From: an uncultured Lachnospiraceae bacterium
Lineage (GTDB): Bacteria; Bacillota; Clostridia; Lachnospirales; Lachnospiraceae
Reading direction: 5' to 3'
DNA length: 48,787 bases
NCBI GenBank assembly: GCA_946632055.1
Contig: CAMPAR010000006.1
Span: 1 to 48,787, forward strand
A program made the position numbers and the translations under genes. Positions 6,803 to 13,641 of this stretch are shown one piece after another. A model generated the notes under the pieces. It worked only from the letters and a program-made list of their open reading frames with translations. It was not told the DNA's origin and did not search any database. Numbering within the stretch: position 1 is the first letter of the stretch; every line of letters starts with the position of its first letter.

Positions 6803-9466
6803 TCAGAAGTGCGGTCCGACCCCTTGTGCCGGCTGATGCTGTCTCTCATAATTTGTGAGCGCGGTCTCCAGCTGGGCTCCGCCGTTCGCCTGATAGGCCT
6901 GGATTTTGATCGGCTTGTAGTCCGGGTCGCTCATAAAGCTTCGCACCAGATTCTGGAAGCCGATGCCCTGGCGGATCTCGGCCGCGCGGGCCTTGATGGC
7001 CGCCTCATCCTGACGCTTCTGCGAAGACGTGATGACGATGGCCTTCGTCGGCTCTTCTTCCCGGCGGGTCTTCGCGATCTCGCGCGCCGCAAGGATATTT
7101 GAGAAGCGTTTCTTCACTTCCGAGGCGCCGAGGCCTTCGATGCCCTTCAGCTGCTCGTTCACGTATCTGTTCAGGTTCATCGGCGCGTAGGTTTCCGGCG
7201 TCACGAACTTCTCATTCGTCGGCTCCTTGGTGACCTCCCTTGCCCGGTTGATCTGGTTGCAGAGAACCCGGAACTGGTCGGCCGGCATGATCTGCTTCAA
7301 TACGCGCATCGTGTTGTCAAAGCGGATCTGTCCGTCGGCGGTGCTTCGTACCTGCTTCTTATTTTCAATATAAGTCAGGCATTTCTGCATGAGGTTGTAG
7401 GTTGTGGGACCGTCCGGCGTCTCTCCTGCGGCGAGCGCGTTCTTGTAGCTTCGAAGATCATCCATCATTTCCGTGTATTCGTCTTTATTGCGGGATCTCC
7501 GGATGCCAAGATAGTTGCGCCCGGTCCCGGTCGCTTCCATCGCGGCAAAAGCGTCGTCGATCACGGATTTCCTCTCCACAATGTCCTGATTCGCGGCATT
7601 TTTGCAGCTTTCCGTAAAATCCTCGACCTTCAGGATGAACTCGGTCGGATCCTCCCTGACCGCGAGAAGCGGCAGCTCCACTTTCCCGTTAGTCTTTTCA
7701 AGCATTCCCCGGAAGGAGGGCGTCATTTTGACCGCCAGCTCATCGATGGCCGCGAGGTCCTCTTCGCTGATCGGCTGTGAGAGGCGGTCCGGCGGCAGGC
7801 CTTCCTTCTGGTTCAGAACCGTGTTCGCGGCATAAATCCGCGCGAGATGATAGACGGTATCCGGATGCTGGTTGTAAAGCTCTGTCTGCATGTCGTAGAT
7901 GAAGCTTCCGAAGGTATGATCCTCAGGCCGGGCTTTTCTCTTATCCTGAAGGACGCGGGCGTTCAGCTTTTGCTCCATCTCAAAACGCGCCTTCATATCC
8001 TCTTCCATATAATTTTTGTTTAGTTCGGGATCGCCCTTGAAATAAACCTTCTTCGGATAGTAGGTCTGCGCGGAACCGAGCCAGAGTTTGTTCTGGCCGT
8101 AGATCTCGCCGTCCCCCGCATTGGCGTAAATGTGTCCGCCGTTCAGCTTTTCCGCGAGCGAGGCCTGATCAACGACAATGGGTTCCGATACTTCCTGTCC
8201 CCTGAGATGGCCGATGGCCGGGTCAGCTGTGGTCCGGTTGCCGATCAGGGTGCCTTGCGGCTCTGCGAGTGTGACTTCGCCGCTTGCGGGATCGATGAAG
8301 CACGCCCCTTTATAGGCGTCATTTTCAGGCGCGTTTGCGGCCGGCGCTGGATTTGCGGGATTCTCCTGCTGTATCACAGGATCCTGCAGCAGGGGATTCT
8401 CATGCACCTTGATCGGATCCTGGCCCTTGTTCTCGGCGGACGGAACCGGCAGATCGCGAAGCCAGGTCAGCGTGATCCCCGGGGCGGTCTTCGCCGGGCG
8501 GGAAATCAGGTGCTGCTCGATCAGGTCGTCCAGCGTTTTGATCTGCGTGGTTTTGTCGAGAGACCGGGAGGAATCCTCGATGCGAAGCCGGTTTCCGTGC
8601 TTGCTGATGCCGGTGATCGTCACGAAATGATTGCCGCCGACGTTCATGATGAGAGGAGACTTGTCCTTCTCAAGCGCGTTCCGGATGATCGTTCCGAGCT
8701 GCTTTTTCAGTTCCTGCTTATAGACCTTCCGCGCGTTTTCAATCTGTCTTCCGGCCGTACGGTTGTACTCCTGCATCGCGGGATGTGCCTTGATTTCGTC
8801 TTCCGTCATGAAGTCGATATTCTCGATGTAAGGCCTTTCGGGTGCGTTGGTCAGCTGGAAATTCTCGGGCAGCGGGTTGATCGTCATCGTGCTCACGGCG
8901 GTATTCGGCAGGACCTCCTGCACGAGGTCCGCGTTCTCGTAGACCTTTCCGAGGCCGTCATAATCCATGCCGCGGCGGGATTCCGTGCTCATCCCCTGTT
9001 CCTGCCCCGGCTCATAATTCGGCCTCCAGGCGCGGATTTCCTCCGGCGAGAGGTCGACGCCGCGGGTTTTCAGAAGAAGGCTGATGCCGGAAGACCAGCA
9101 GCCGTTGCTGGAGGTCTGCGCACCGTCATACTTCACGTCGATGCCGCTGAAGCCCTTCTTCGTCGTGATGAGCGGCGTGACGGGCTCTTCGTTTCTCGCA
9201 AGCCTGCGGATATTTGCGGCTCTTTCCCGCTCAATCTTATTGGCAGTATGAATACGGGCGTTCAGGTATTTGCGGTCGGCAGCGGTCAGCGAAGAAGCGT
9301 GCTGCTGATAGAAAGCCTGCAGAACGGCAGGATTTCCGGTCGAAAGAATATAATCCGGAACCTGCGGCGAAACGAGACGCTTATAGGAATAGTTTCCGGT
9401 CTTCGGATCACGAACCTTCTGATAGGCAAAAGGAAACGGATCCGCCTGTTTCTTGGGCTTTGGCAT
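6803..9466 (-). CDS. Papain-like cysteine peptidase-fold protein with large helical C-terminus; candidate secreted substrate
   Basis: An 887-residue protein with no signal peptide. Residues 100-300 look like a papain-fold (C39-like) peptidase: Gln117 lies six residues before Cys123 (NGCWSS), as the oxyanion Gln does in papain, and His280 (GGNHFVTITG) and Asp298 (RIEDSS) follow in the expected order. Residues 345-380 are a Pro/Asn-rich linker. Residues 536-875 are helical and align by eye with residues 715-1142 of the 1382-residue protein at 40304-44452, for example EYTEMMDDLRSY against AYKDMMSKVRHI and MRVLKQIMPADQF against MCILKRYMPEKEF. The start follows AAGGAG and sits 28 nt after the predicted transcription start of a SARP-type promoter shared with the secretion operons. 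I infer that it is exported by the type IV-like system; protease activity and target are unknown. Confidence 0.75.
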   Translation of the reverse strand: MPKPKKQADPFPFAYQKVRDPKTGNYSYKRLVSPQVPDYILSTGNPAVLQAFYQQHASSLTAADRKYLNARIHTANKIERERAANIRRLARNEEPVTPLITTKKGFSGIDVKYDGAQTSSNGCWSSGISLLLKTRGVDLSPEEIRAWRPNYEPGQEQGMSTESRRGMDYDGLGKVYENADLVQEVLPNTAVSTMTINPLPENFQLTNAPERPYIENIDFMTEDEIKAHPAMQEYNRTAGRQIENARKVYKQELKKQLGTIIRNALEKDKSPLIMNVGGNHFVTITGISKHGNRLRIEDSSRSLDKTTQIKTLDDLIEQHLISRPAKTAPGITLTWLRDLPVPSAENKGQDPIKVHENPLLQDPVIQQENPANPAPAANAPENDAYKGACFIDPASGEVTLAEPQGTLIGNRTTADPAIGHLRGQEVSEPIVVDQASLAEKLNGGHIYANAGDGEIYGQNKLWLGSAQTYYPKKVYFKGDPELNKNYMEEDMKARFEMEQKLNARVLQDKRKARPEDHTFGSFIYDMQTELYNQHPDTVYHLARIYAANTVLNQKEGLPPDRLSQPISEEDLAAIDELAVKMTPSFRGMLEKTNGKVELPLLAVREDPTEFILKVEDFTESCKNAANQDIVERKSVIDDAFAAMEATGTGRNYLGIRRSRNKDEYTEMMDDLRSYKNALAAGETPDGPTTYNLMQKCLTYIENKKQVRSTADGQIRFDNTMRVLKQIMPADQFRVLCNQINRAREVTKEPTNEKFVTPETYAPMNLNRYVNEQLKGIEGLGASEVKKRFSNILAAREIAKTRREEEPTKAIVITSSQKRQDEAAIKARAAEIRQGIGFQNLVRSFMSDPDYKPIKIQAYQANGGAQLETALTNYERQHQPAQGVGPHF

Positions 9467-9500
9467 AGAAAAAATACTCCTTTTTTCTTGGATATACCGG

Positions 9501-9534
9501 ATTATACCGCACTTCGTCCAACAAATGTCCAACA
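9501..9534 (-). promoter_or_regulatory. SARP-type activated promoter of the papain-like gene
   Basis: Read on the minus strand: TGTTGGACA (9534-9526), TT, TGTTGGACG (9523-9515), an 8-bp gap, TATAAT (9506-9501). The two repeats have an 11-bp period and replace a normal -35 box. The same arrangement occurs at 17290, 17399 and 39698. Confidence 0.85.
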
Positions 9535-9598
9535 AATTTCCGGAAATTATGAAGAAGATGGCTGCCATTTTGGCGGCCTCCGGTGCTTTTCAAGGCTC

Positions 9599-9628
9599 TT
9601 GAATGAGAAGCAGGTTTTGTGCTATACT
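9599..9628 (+). promoter_or_regulatory. Promoter of the MATE-ATPase gene
   Basis: TTGAAT at 9599-9604, an 18-bp spacer ending in TGC (extended -10), and TATACT at 9623-9628, about 42 bp before the start codon region. It is divergent from the SARP-type promoter at 9501-9534, and the two do not overlap. Confidence 0.7.
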
Positions 9629-9676
9629 AATGAGTATGGCTTATGCTACTCAGGATAAAAAGTGTGAGGATGAAAA

Positions 9677-11428
9677 ATGCTTCGTAAAATTTTCAGGCAG
9701 ATGCTGATCACGCAGATCGTATCCGCGACGACTGTGACGATCTGCATGCTGGTGGACAGCATCATGATCGGACGATTTCTCGGCATGGATTCCATGACGG
9801 CCTATGGACTCGCAACGCCGGTTCTTCTCGTATTCGCGGCCTTCGGCAGCATGCTTTCCGCGGGCATCCAGGTGATGTGCGGAAAGACGATGGGCGCCGG
9901 CGACCGGGAAGGCACGAACGCCTGCTATTCGGCGTCTCTTGTCATGGCGGGCATCGTGGCGGCCGTCGGACTGGCGCTCGTGCTGGCCCTCTCCGGCCCG
10001 CTGACGACGGTTCTCGGCGGCGGAAAGCCCTCGCCCGACAATCCCGTCTATTACCTGACACAGGATTATCTCCGGGGCTTTATCATCGGCGCGCCGGCCT
10101 TTATTTTCGCGCAGATCATGGTGCCGTACATGCAGATCGCCGGGAAACGGACGATCCTCGTGGCGGCGGTCCTCGCGATGACCATCGGAGACGTGGTCTT
10201 TGACATTCTGAACGTCTTCGTCTTCCACGGCGGCACCTTCGGCATGGGCCTCGCATCCAGCTTTTCCTACTATGTGGCCTTCGCGATCGGCATCACCTAT
10301 TTTATCGGGAAAAAGTGCATGTTCCGCTTCCGCCGGAGCGGCGTGACCGGGAAAACCGCCTTTGAAATCATCAAGTACGGAATTCCGACGGTCATTAACC
10401 AGATCAGTCTCGTGGCGCTCGTCTTCCTCCTGAACAAGGTCCTGCTGCATGTCGGCGGAAACGCGGGCGTGGCGGCGTACTCCGTGATTTCCTCGCTCGG
10501 AAATATCTGCTACTGCGTGGGCTCGGGCGTCGCTTCGGTGTCGCTCACCCTGTCGTCGCTTTTCTATGAGGACGAGGACCGGACCCAGCTTTATCAGCTC
10601 CTTCGGATCATGCTGATTTACGCGGTGGTGCTGGATGTGGTGCTGATCGCTCTGATCTGGCTCGTCGCGCCGCTTGCGGTACGGCTGTTCGTGACGGAAG
10701 ACCCGGTGGTCTTTGAACTTGCGAAGAAGGGCCTCAGGCTCTTCTCCCTGTCGCTCCTGTCCTCGGCGCTGAATACCTCGCTGAAGAACTATTATCAGGG
10801 CGTGAACCGCACACCGCTGACAGAAGCGATCTCGGTACTGCAGAATTTTCTTCTGACCGCGCTGTACGCGCTGATTCTAAGCGGCATCATCGGGACGGAC
10901 GGCGTGTGGCTGTCCTTTGTGCTCGGCGAGACGACGACGCTTGTACTCGTGGTCATTTTCGTCCTGGCAAAATTCCGGAAGAAGGGCTTCGCGGAGACCT
11001 TCTCGCTTCTTCCCGACGACTTCGGCGTGGCGGCGGAGGATCTCTTCGAGCGGACGATCCGGGACAGCAGCGAAATCACGGCGGTTTCCGAGGCCGCCGG
11101 CGAATTCTGCGCGGCGCACGGCGATTCTCAACGGGACAGCATGCTGCTCTCGCTCTGCATCGAGGAGATGACGGCAAACACCGTGGAATACGGCTTTTCC
11201 GGGGATTCGCTGCAGCACCTGATCGAGCTTCGTCTCTTCTACAAGGACGGCGAGCGCGTGGTGCGTCTTAGGGACAACTGCATCAATTTCGACCCGGTGC
11301 GCTACCTTGAGCTGCACCAGTCGGACGACCCGGCCGCCCACATCGGCATCCGCATGGTCATGAAGATGGTGAAGGAAGCAAACTACATGAACTCGCTCGG
11401 CCTGAATAACCTGACGCTCGTGATGTAA
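9677..11428 (+). CDS. MATE-family transporter fused to a C-terminal GHKL (RsbW-like) ATPase domain
   Basis: A 583-residue protein. Residues 1-440 are a MATE efflux transporter with about twelve membrane segments in two repeats (IVSATTVTICMLVDSIMIGRFLG opens the first; conserved Gly and Pro residues follow). Residues about 450-583 are a cytoplasmic GHKL domain of the RsbW/SpoIIAB type: N-box around Glu497 and Asn501 (EEMTANTVEYGF), a G1-like box RDNCINFDP in which the usual Gly is Cys, and GIRMVMKM as the G2 region. MATE proteins are normally about 450 residues, so this is a true fusion. The ATPase domain may sense ATP or bind a STAS protein; two STAS proteins are encoded in this window. It has its own promoter and a strong terminator. 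Confidence 0.87.
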   Translation: MLRKIFRQMLITQIVSATTVTICMLVDSIMIGRFLGMDSMTAYGLATPVLLVFAAFGSMLSAGIQVMCGKTMGAGDREGTNACYSASLVMAGIVAAVGLALVLALSGPLTTVLGGGKPSPDNPVYYLTQDYLRGFIIGAPAFIFAQIMVPYMQIAGKRTILVAAVLAMTIGDVVFDILNVFVFHGGTFGMGLASSFSYYVAFAIGITYFIGKKCMFRFRRSGVTGKTAFEIIKYGIPTVINQISLVALVFLLNKVLLHVGGNAGVAAYSVISSLGNICYCVGSGVASVSLTLSSLFYEDEDRTQLYQLLRIMLIYAVVLDVVLIALIWLVAPLAVRLFVTEDPVVFELAKKGLRLFSLSLLSSALNTSLKNYYQGVNRTPLTEAISVLQNFLLTALYALILSGIIGTDGVWLSFVLGETTTLVLVVIFVLAKFRKKGFAETFSLLPDDFGVAAEDLFERTIRDSSEITAVSEAAGEFCAAHGDSQRDSMLLSLCIEEMTANTVEYGFSGDSLQHLIELRLFYKDGERVVRLRDNCINFDPVRYLELHQSDDPAAHIGIRMVMKMVKEANYMNSLGLNNLTLVM

Positions 11429-11446
11429 GGCTTGAAGGGGCGCTGA

Positions 11447-11492
11447 AGAGCCTGCGATCGTTTCTGAGGGGAAACGATCGCAGGCTCTTTTT
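11447..11492 (+). terminator. Strong rho-independent terminator after the MATE-ATPase gene
   Basis: A perfect 17-bp stem (AGAGCCTGCGATCGTTT at 11447-11463 with its complement at 11472-11488), an 8-nt loop and a T-run. It ends the MATE transcript just before the first repeat array. Confidence 0.93.
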
Positions 11493-11527
11493 GTTGGGGG
11501 GGAGGAGGGGGATGTGAGAACAGGCGC

Positions 11528-12038
11528 GGTGGGCGTGGAGCCACCGGAAGCTTTGGAAGGGGAGAAGTGGTAGTAGGGTTAGAGGGGAGTTGAGGGGGAG
11601 AGACCACCGGGAGAGGGAAAGTTGGAGGGATGGTGGTAGGTGCGGGAGTGATGAGCGGGGGAAGAGCCACCGGAAGCTTCAGAAGGGGCGAGATGGTGGT
11701 CAGATTAGCGGAGAGTTTCGTGGGAGCGACCACCAGGAAAGGGAAAGTAGGCGGAATGGTGGTAAGTGCAGGAGTGATGAGCGGTGACTGAAACCACCGT
11801 GTAGGCTTAAATGCTTGAAAAGGTGGTAAGTGGCGAGAAGTCAGAAGGAAACGGAGCCACCGGAAGCTTCAGAGGGGGGGCGAGATGGTGGTAAGATGAG
11901 AGGAAGGCAACGGGGGAGCGACCACCAGGAGAGGGAGAGCTGGCGGAATGATGGAGAAGCTTGCATTTTGGAATCGGCCGAAGAGAAAAATAAATAGAAA
12001 CTGGTGGTAATGCGCTTTTGAAGCTTACCACCAGTTTC
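11528..12038. repeat. Repeat array 1: regularly spaced CCACC / GGTGGT pairs downstream of the nuclease-like gene
   Basis: Seven units, each RCCACC, 23 nt (21 and 25 nt in two units), then GGTGGT or a variant. CCACC starts at 11541, 11604, 11667, 11730, 11794, 11857 and 11922, spacings 63, 63, 63, 64, 63 and 65 bp. GGTGGT starts at 11632, 11695, 11758, 11822 and 11887, with degenerate copies at 11567 and 11950. The 23-nt interiors and 28-nt gaps are mostly not conserved, but units 1, 3 and 6 share a GGAAGCTT-type interior and units 2, 4 and 7 share a GGGAAAG-type interior, suggesting past duplication of about 126-bp dimers. The plus strand is very purine-rich. I see no credible gene in this 695-base gap. 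It is not a CRISPR array, because only the unit ends are conserved. Confidence 0.88.
11997..12038. repeat. Perfect inverted repeat at the gene-proximal end of array 1
   Basis: A 14-bp perfect stem (GAAACTGGTGGTAA / TTACCACCAGTTTC) with a 14-nt loop. It contains the array motifs in reversed order (GGTGGT first, ACCACC second) and lies 86 bp after the stop codon of the minus-strand nuclease-like gene. It may act as that gene's terminator or as an array boundary; no clear T-run follows in either direction. Confidence 0.75.
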
Positions 12039-12123
12039 GATTATCATCAACATTTGTGATGCATGTATTTGCGGGGAAAAGAAACTACAATCATCCCGCA
12101 GTCATCAGATGGACTGTGAGCCC

Positions 12124-12927
12124 TCATGCAGACAGAAAATACCGGCGAATCAGTTCTTTCAGAAGCTTTGAGTCGAGCGGGCGTTCCGATGTTTCGTAGG
12201 TCATGAGCAGATGATCTCCCGGGAAAAGGCCGTTCTTCTCATAGAGAAGGATGCGGTCGATAGCGGATGCGCTGTATTCCGGCGTGTCCATCATTCCCAG
12301 ATGCTCAAGATAGTATATCCTGCGGCTCTTTGCGTTCAGGACGGTAAAATCGGGATAAATGACCGTCCCGTCCCGCAGCTGAAGCCGCGCCTCGTAGAAA
12401 AACGGAACATCCATCTGCAGCAGAAGGTCTGCAATGATCTTTTCGGATTTGGACCTGACACGGATATCGTTATTCGTATAGATTTCGGGAATGTCTTCAC
12501 GGATGTCTTTGAACAGACGGCTTTCCGCCAGCCATTGCTCCAGAAATTCCTGCTCTGACAGCCCGCGCGAGTCGATCAGAACCTGATGAGCTTTCGGAAG
12601 GGAAGAATACACGGCAGTCAGATCCTCGCTTTGGTAGTGCCCGATGAGTTTATCAAGTGCAGACAGCCGCTTTTGGATGATACGAAGGAGTTTCCGGTCA
12701 TAGGATTTCTGGGCGAGCTGGGAGATCAGCCGCATATTCTCTTTACGGATATAGTCCCCCATATCCCTGTTTCCGGCATTTGGATGACGGTGGTAATATT
12801 GAACGGACGGTTTGTTATGCACGATGTGCAGACTGCCTTCCGGGGCATGCCGGAGCGTGCGTTCTATGGTATCGGATAACTTGCGAAGGGATTTTTCCTC
12901 CTGCTGAAGCACAGAGCAGAGATTCAT
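12124..12927 (-). CDS. PD-(D/E)XK nuclease-like protein flanked by repeat arrays
   Basis: A 267-residue protein. Residues 1-150 are helical and basic. Residues about 158-260 look like a restriction-endonuclease fold core: Glu162 (RSKSEKIIAD), Glu179 (FFYEARL), Asp193 in YPDFTVLN, then Glu208 in IYYLEHLGM, with spacing typical of PD-(D/E)XK enzymes. The usual ExK lysine is absent; the motif is EHLGM, a variant I associate with nuclease domains attached to some DNA helicases. The start at 12927 was chosen for its AAAGGAGG site; the frame extends further upstream without such a site. The gene has its own promoter, and arrays of CCACC/GGTGGT pairs lie on both sides, which suggests the protein acts on, or was spread together with, those repeats. 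That link is inference. Confidence 0.75.
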   Translation of the reverse strand: MNLCSVLQQEEKSLRKLSDTIERTLRHAPEGSLHIVHNKPSVQYYHRHPNAGNRDMGDYIRKENMRLISQLAQKSYDRKLLRIIQKRLSALDKLIGHYQSEDLTAVYSSLPKAHQVLIDSRGLSEQEFLEQWLAESRLFKDIREDIPEIYTNNDIRVRSKSEKIIADLLLQMDVPFFYEARLQLRDGTVIYPDFTVLNAKSRRIYYLEHLGMMDTPEYSASAIDRILLYEKNGLFPGDHLLMTYETSERPLDSKLLKELIRRYFLSA

Positions 12928-13010
12928 AAAGATTCCTCCTTTGAGAAAGAGATGTGGACCCGGGCGGGTCAGGTGTGAGAGGCAGAATTGCTTAAACCTG
13001 GTTGTAACAT

Positions 13011-13039
13011 ATTGTAACATAATGGTTAGGGTTTGTAAA
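13011..13039 (-). promoter_or_regulatory. Promoter of the nuclease-like gene
   Basis: On the minus strand: TTTACA (13039-13034), 17-bp spacer, TACAAT (13016-13011), each matching consensus at five of six positions. A direct repeat of TGTTACAA overlaps the -10 and may be an operator. It gives a leader of about 80 nt. Confidence 0.7.
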
Positions 13040-13140
13040 GAGAAAAATTGTATCGGGAGAGGGAGAAATGAAGGGGGAGTTTGTTCCGCGCATTTTCTTA
13101 CGGAGGGAGAGCTCGACTTTCCTCCCCCGAGCGGCGGAAT

Positions 13141-13492
13141 GCCACCAAAGAAGGCAATTTCCCTGATTTGGTGGTGGGATCAAACTGGTTTGTGCGCAGG
13201 AAAACCACCGGAAGTTTAATAATCGTGAGAATGGTGGTAATCTCTGAGGAGGGAAATGCTGGAAGGAGCCACCGGAAGCCAGAAATAAGTGGAATCGGTG
13301 GTGATTTCCTGGAGAGCAGAGCAGAGGAAGTGCCACCAGAAGCCTAATAGACATGAGAATGGTGGTGATTTTCGGGAAAGCACGTACTACAGCAGCCACC
13401 AGACCTCGCAAATCCTTGAAAGCGGTGGCTTTCCCGGAAAAGCCCCTCCTACAGCAACCACCGGAAACCCTTAACCACATAAAGCCGGTGGC
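13141..13492. repeat. Repeat array 2: regularly spaced CCACC / GGTGGY pairs upstream of the nuclease-like gene
   Basis: Six units. CCACC starts at 13142, 13205, 13269, 13333, 13396 and 13458 (spacings 63, 64, 64, 63 and 62 bp). GGTGG starts at 13170, 13233, 13297, 13361, 13424 and 13487, always 28 bp (29 in the last) after CCACC. The base before CCACC is A or G and the base after GGTGG is T or C. Several units extend the pairing in a compensated way, for example CCACCAAA with TTTGGTGG (unit 1) and CCACCGG with CCGGTGG (unit 6). Interiors and gaps are otherwise mostly unique. Within the 714-base gap 12928-13641 I find this array, the promoter at 13011-13039 and the regulatory region at 13541-13604, but no credible gene. 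Confidence 0.88.
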
Positions 13493-13540
13493 TCTCTGCA
13501 GCTGACATACCTTTTGACTGACCATCAAAATATGGAATCT

Positions 13541-13604
13541 AAGTGTACTTATTAAGTGTACTTATTAAAAAGCTATGGTAAACGGAAGCGATTTGTGATA
13601 TGAT
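13541..13604 (+). promoter_or_regulatory. Candidate regulated promoter of the phosphatase-kinase-regulator operon
   Basis: Two perfect tandem copies of AAGTGTACTTATT (13541-13553 and 13554-13566) are followed by a weak -35 (TGGTAA, 13576-13581), 17 bp, and TATGAT (13599-13604). The tandem copies are placed like an activator site. They differ from the SARP-type boxes, so the operon that encodes the SARP-type regulator may have separate control. Confidence 0.5.
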
Positions 13605-13641
13605 AACATCAAATTTCTATGGGATCATGAGGAGGTTTCCG

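Noticed and set aside
8132-9658. 508-residue plus-strand frame opposite the papain-like gene
   Set aside because: The minus-strand gene has a strong ribosome site, a matching promoter and a coherent protein; the opposite frame crosses both promoters.
11590-12053. Short open frames inside array 1
   Set aside because: Their products are low-complexity, follow the purine bias of the repeats, overlap on both strands and lack ribosome sites.
11528-13492. CRISPR array
   Set aside because: Spacing is CRISPR-like, but there is no repeat of 20 or more conserved bases; only five- or six-base unit ends are kept, some interiors are related to one another, and no cas gene is present.
12992-13528. Minus-strand 178-residue frame across array 2
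   Set aside because: It runs through the nuclease gene promoter and the repeat units and has no recognisable protein character.
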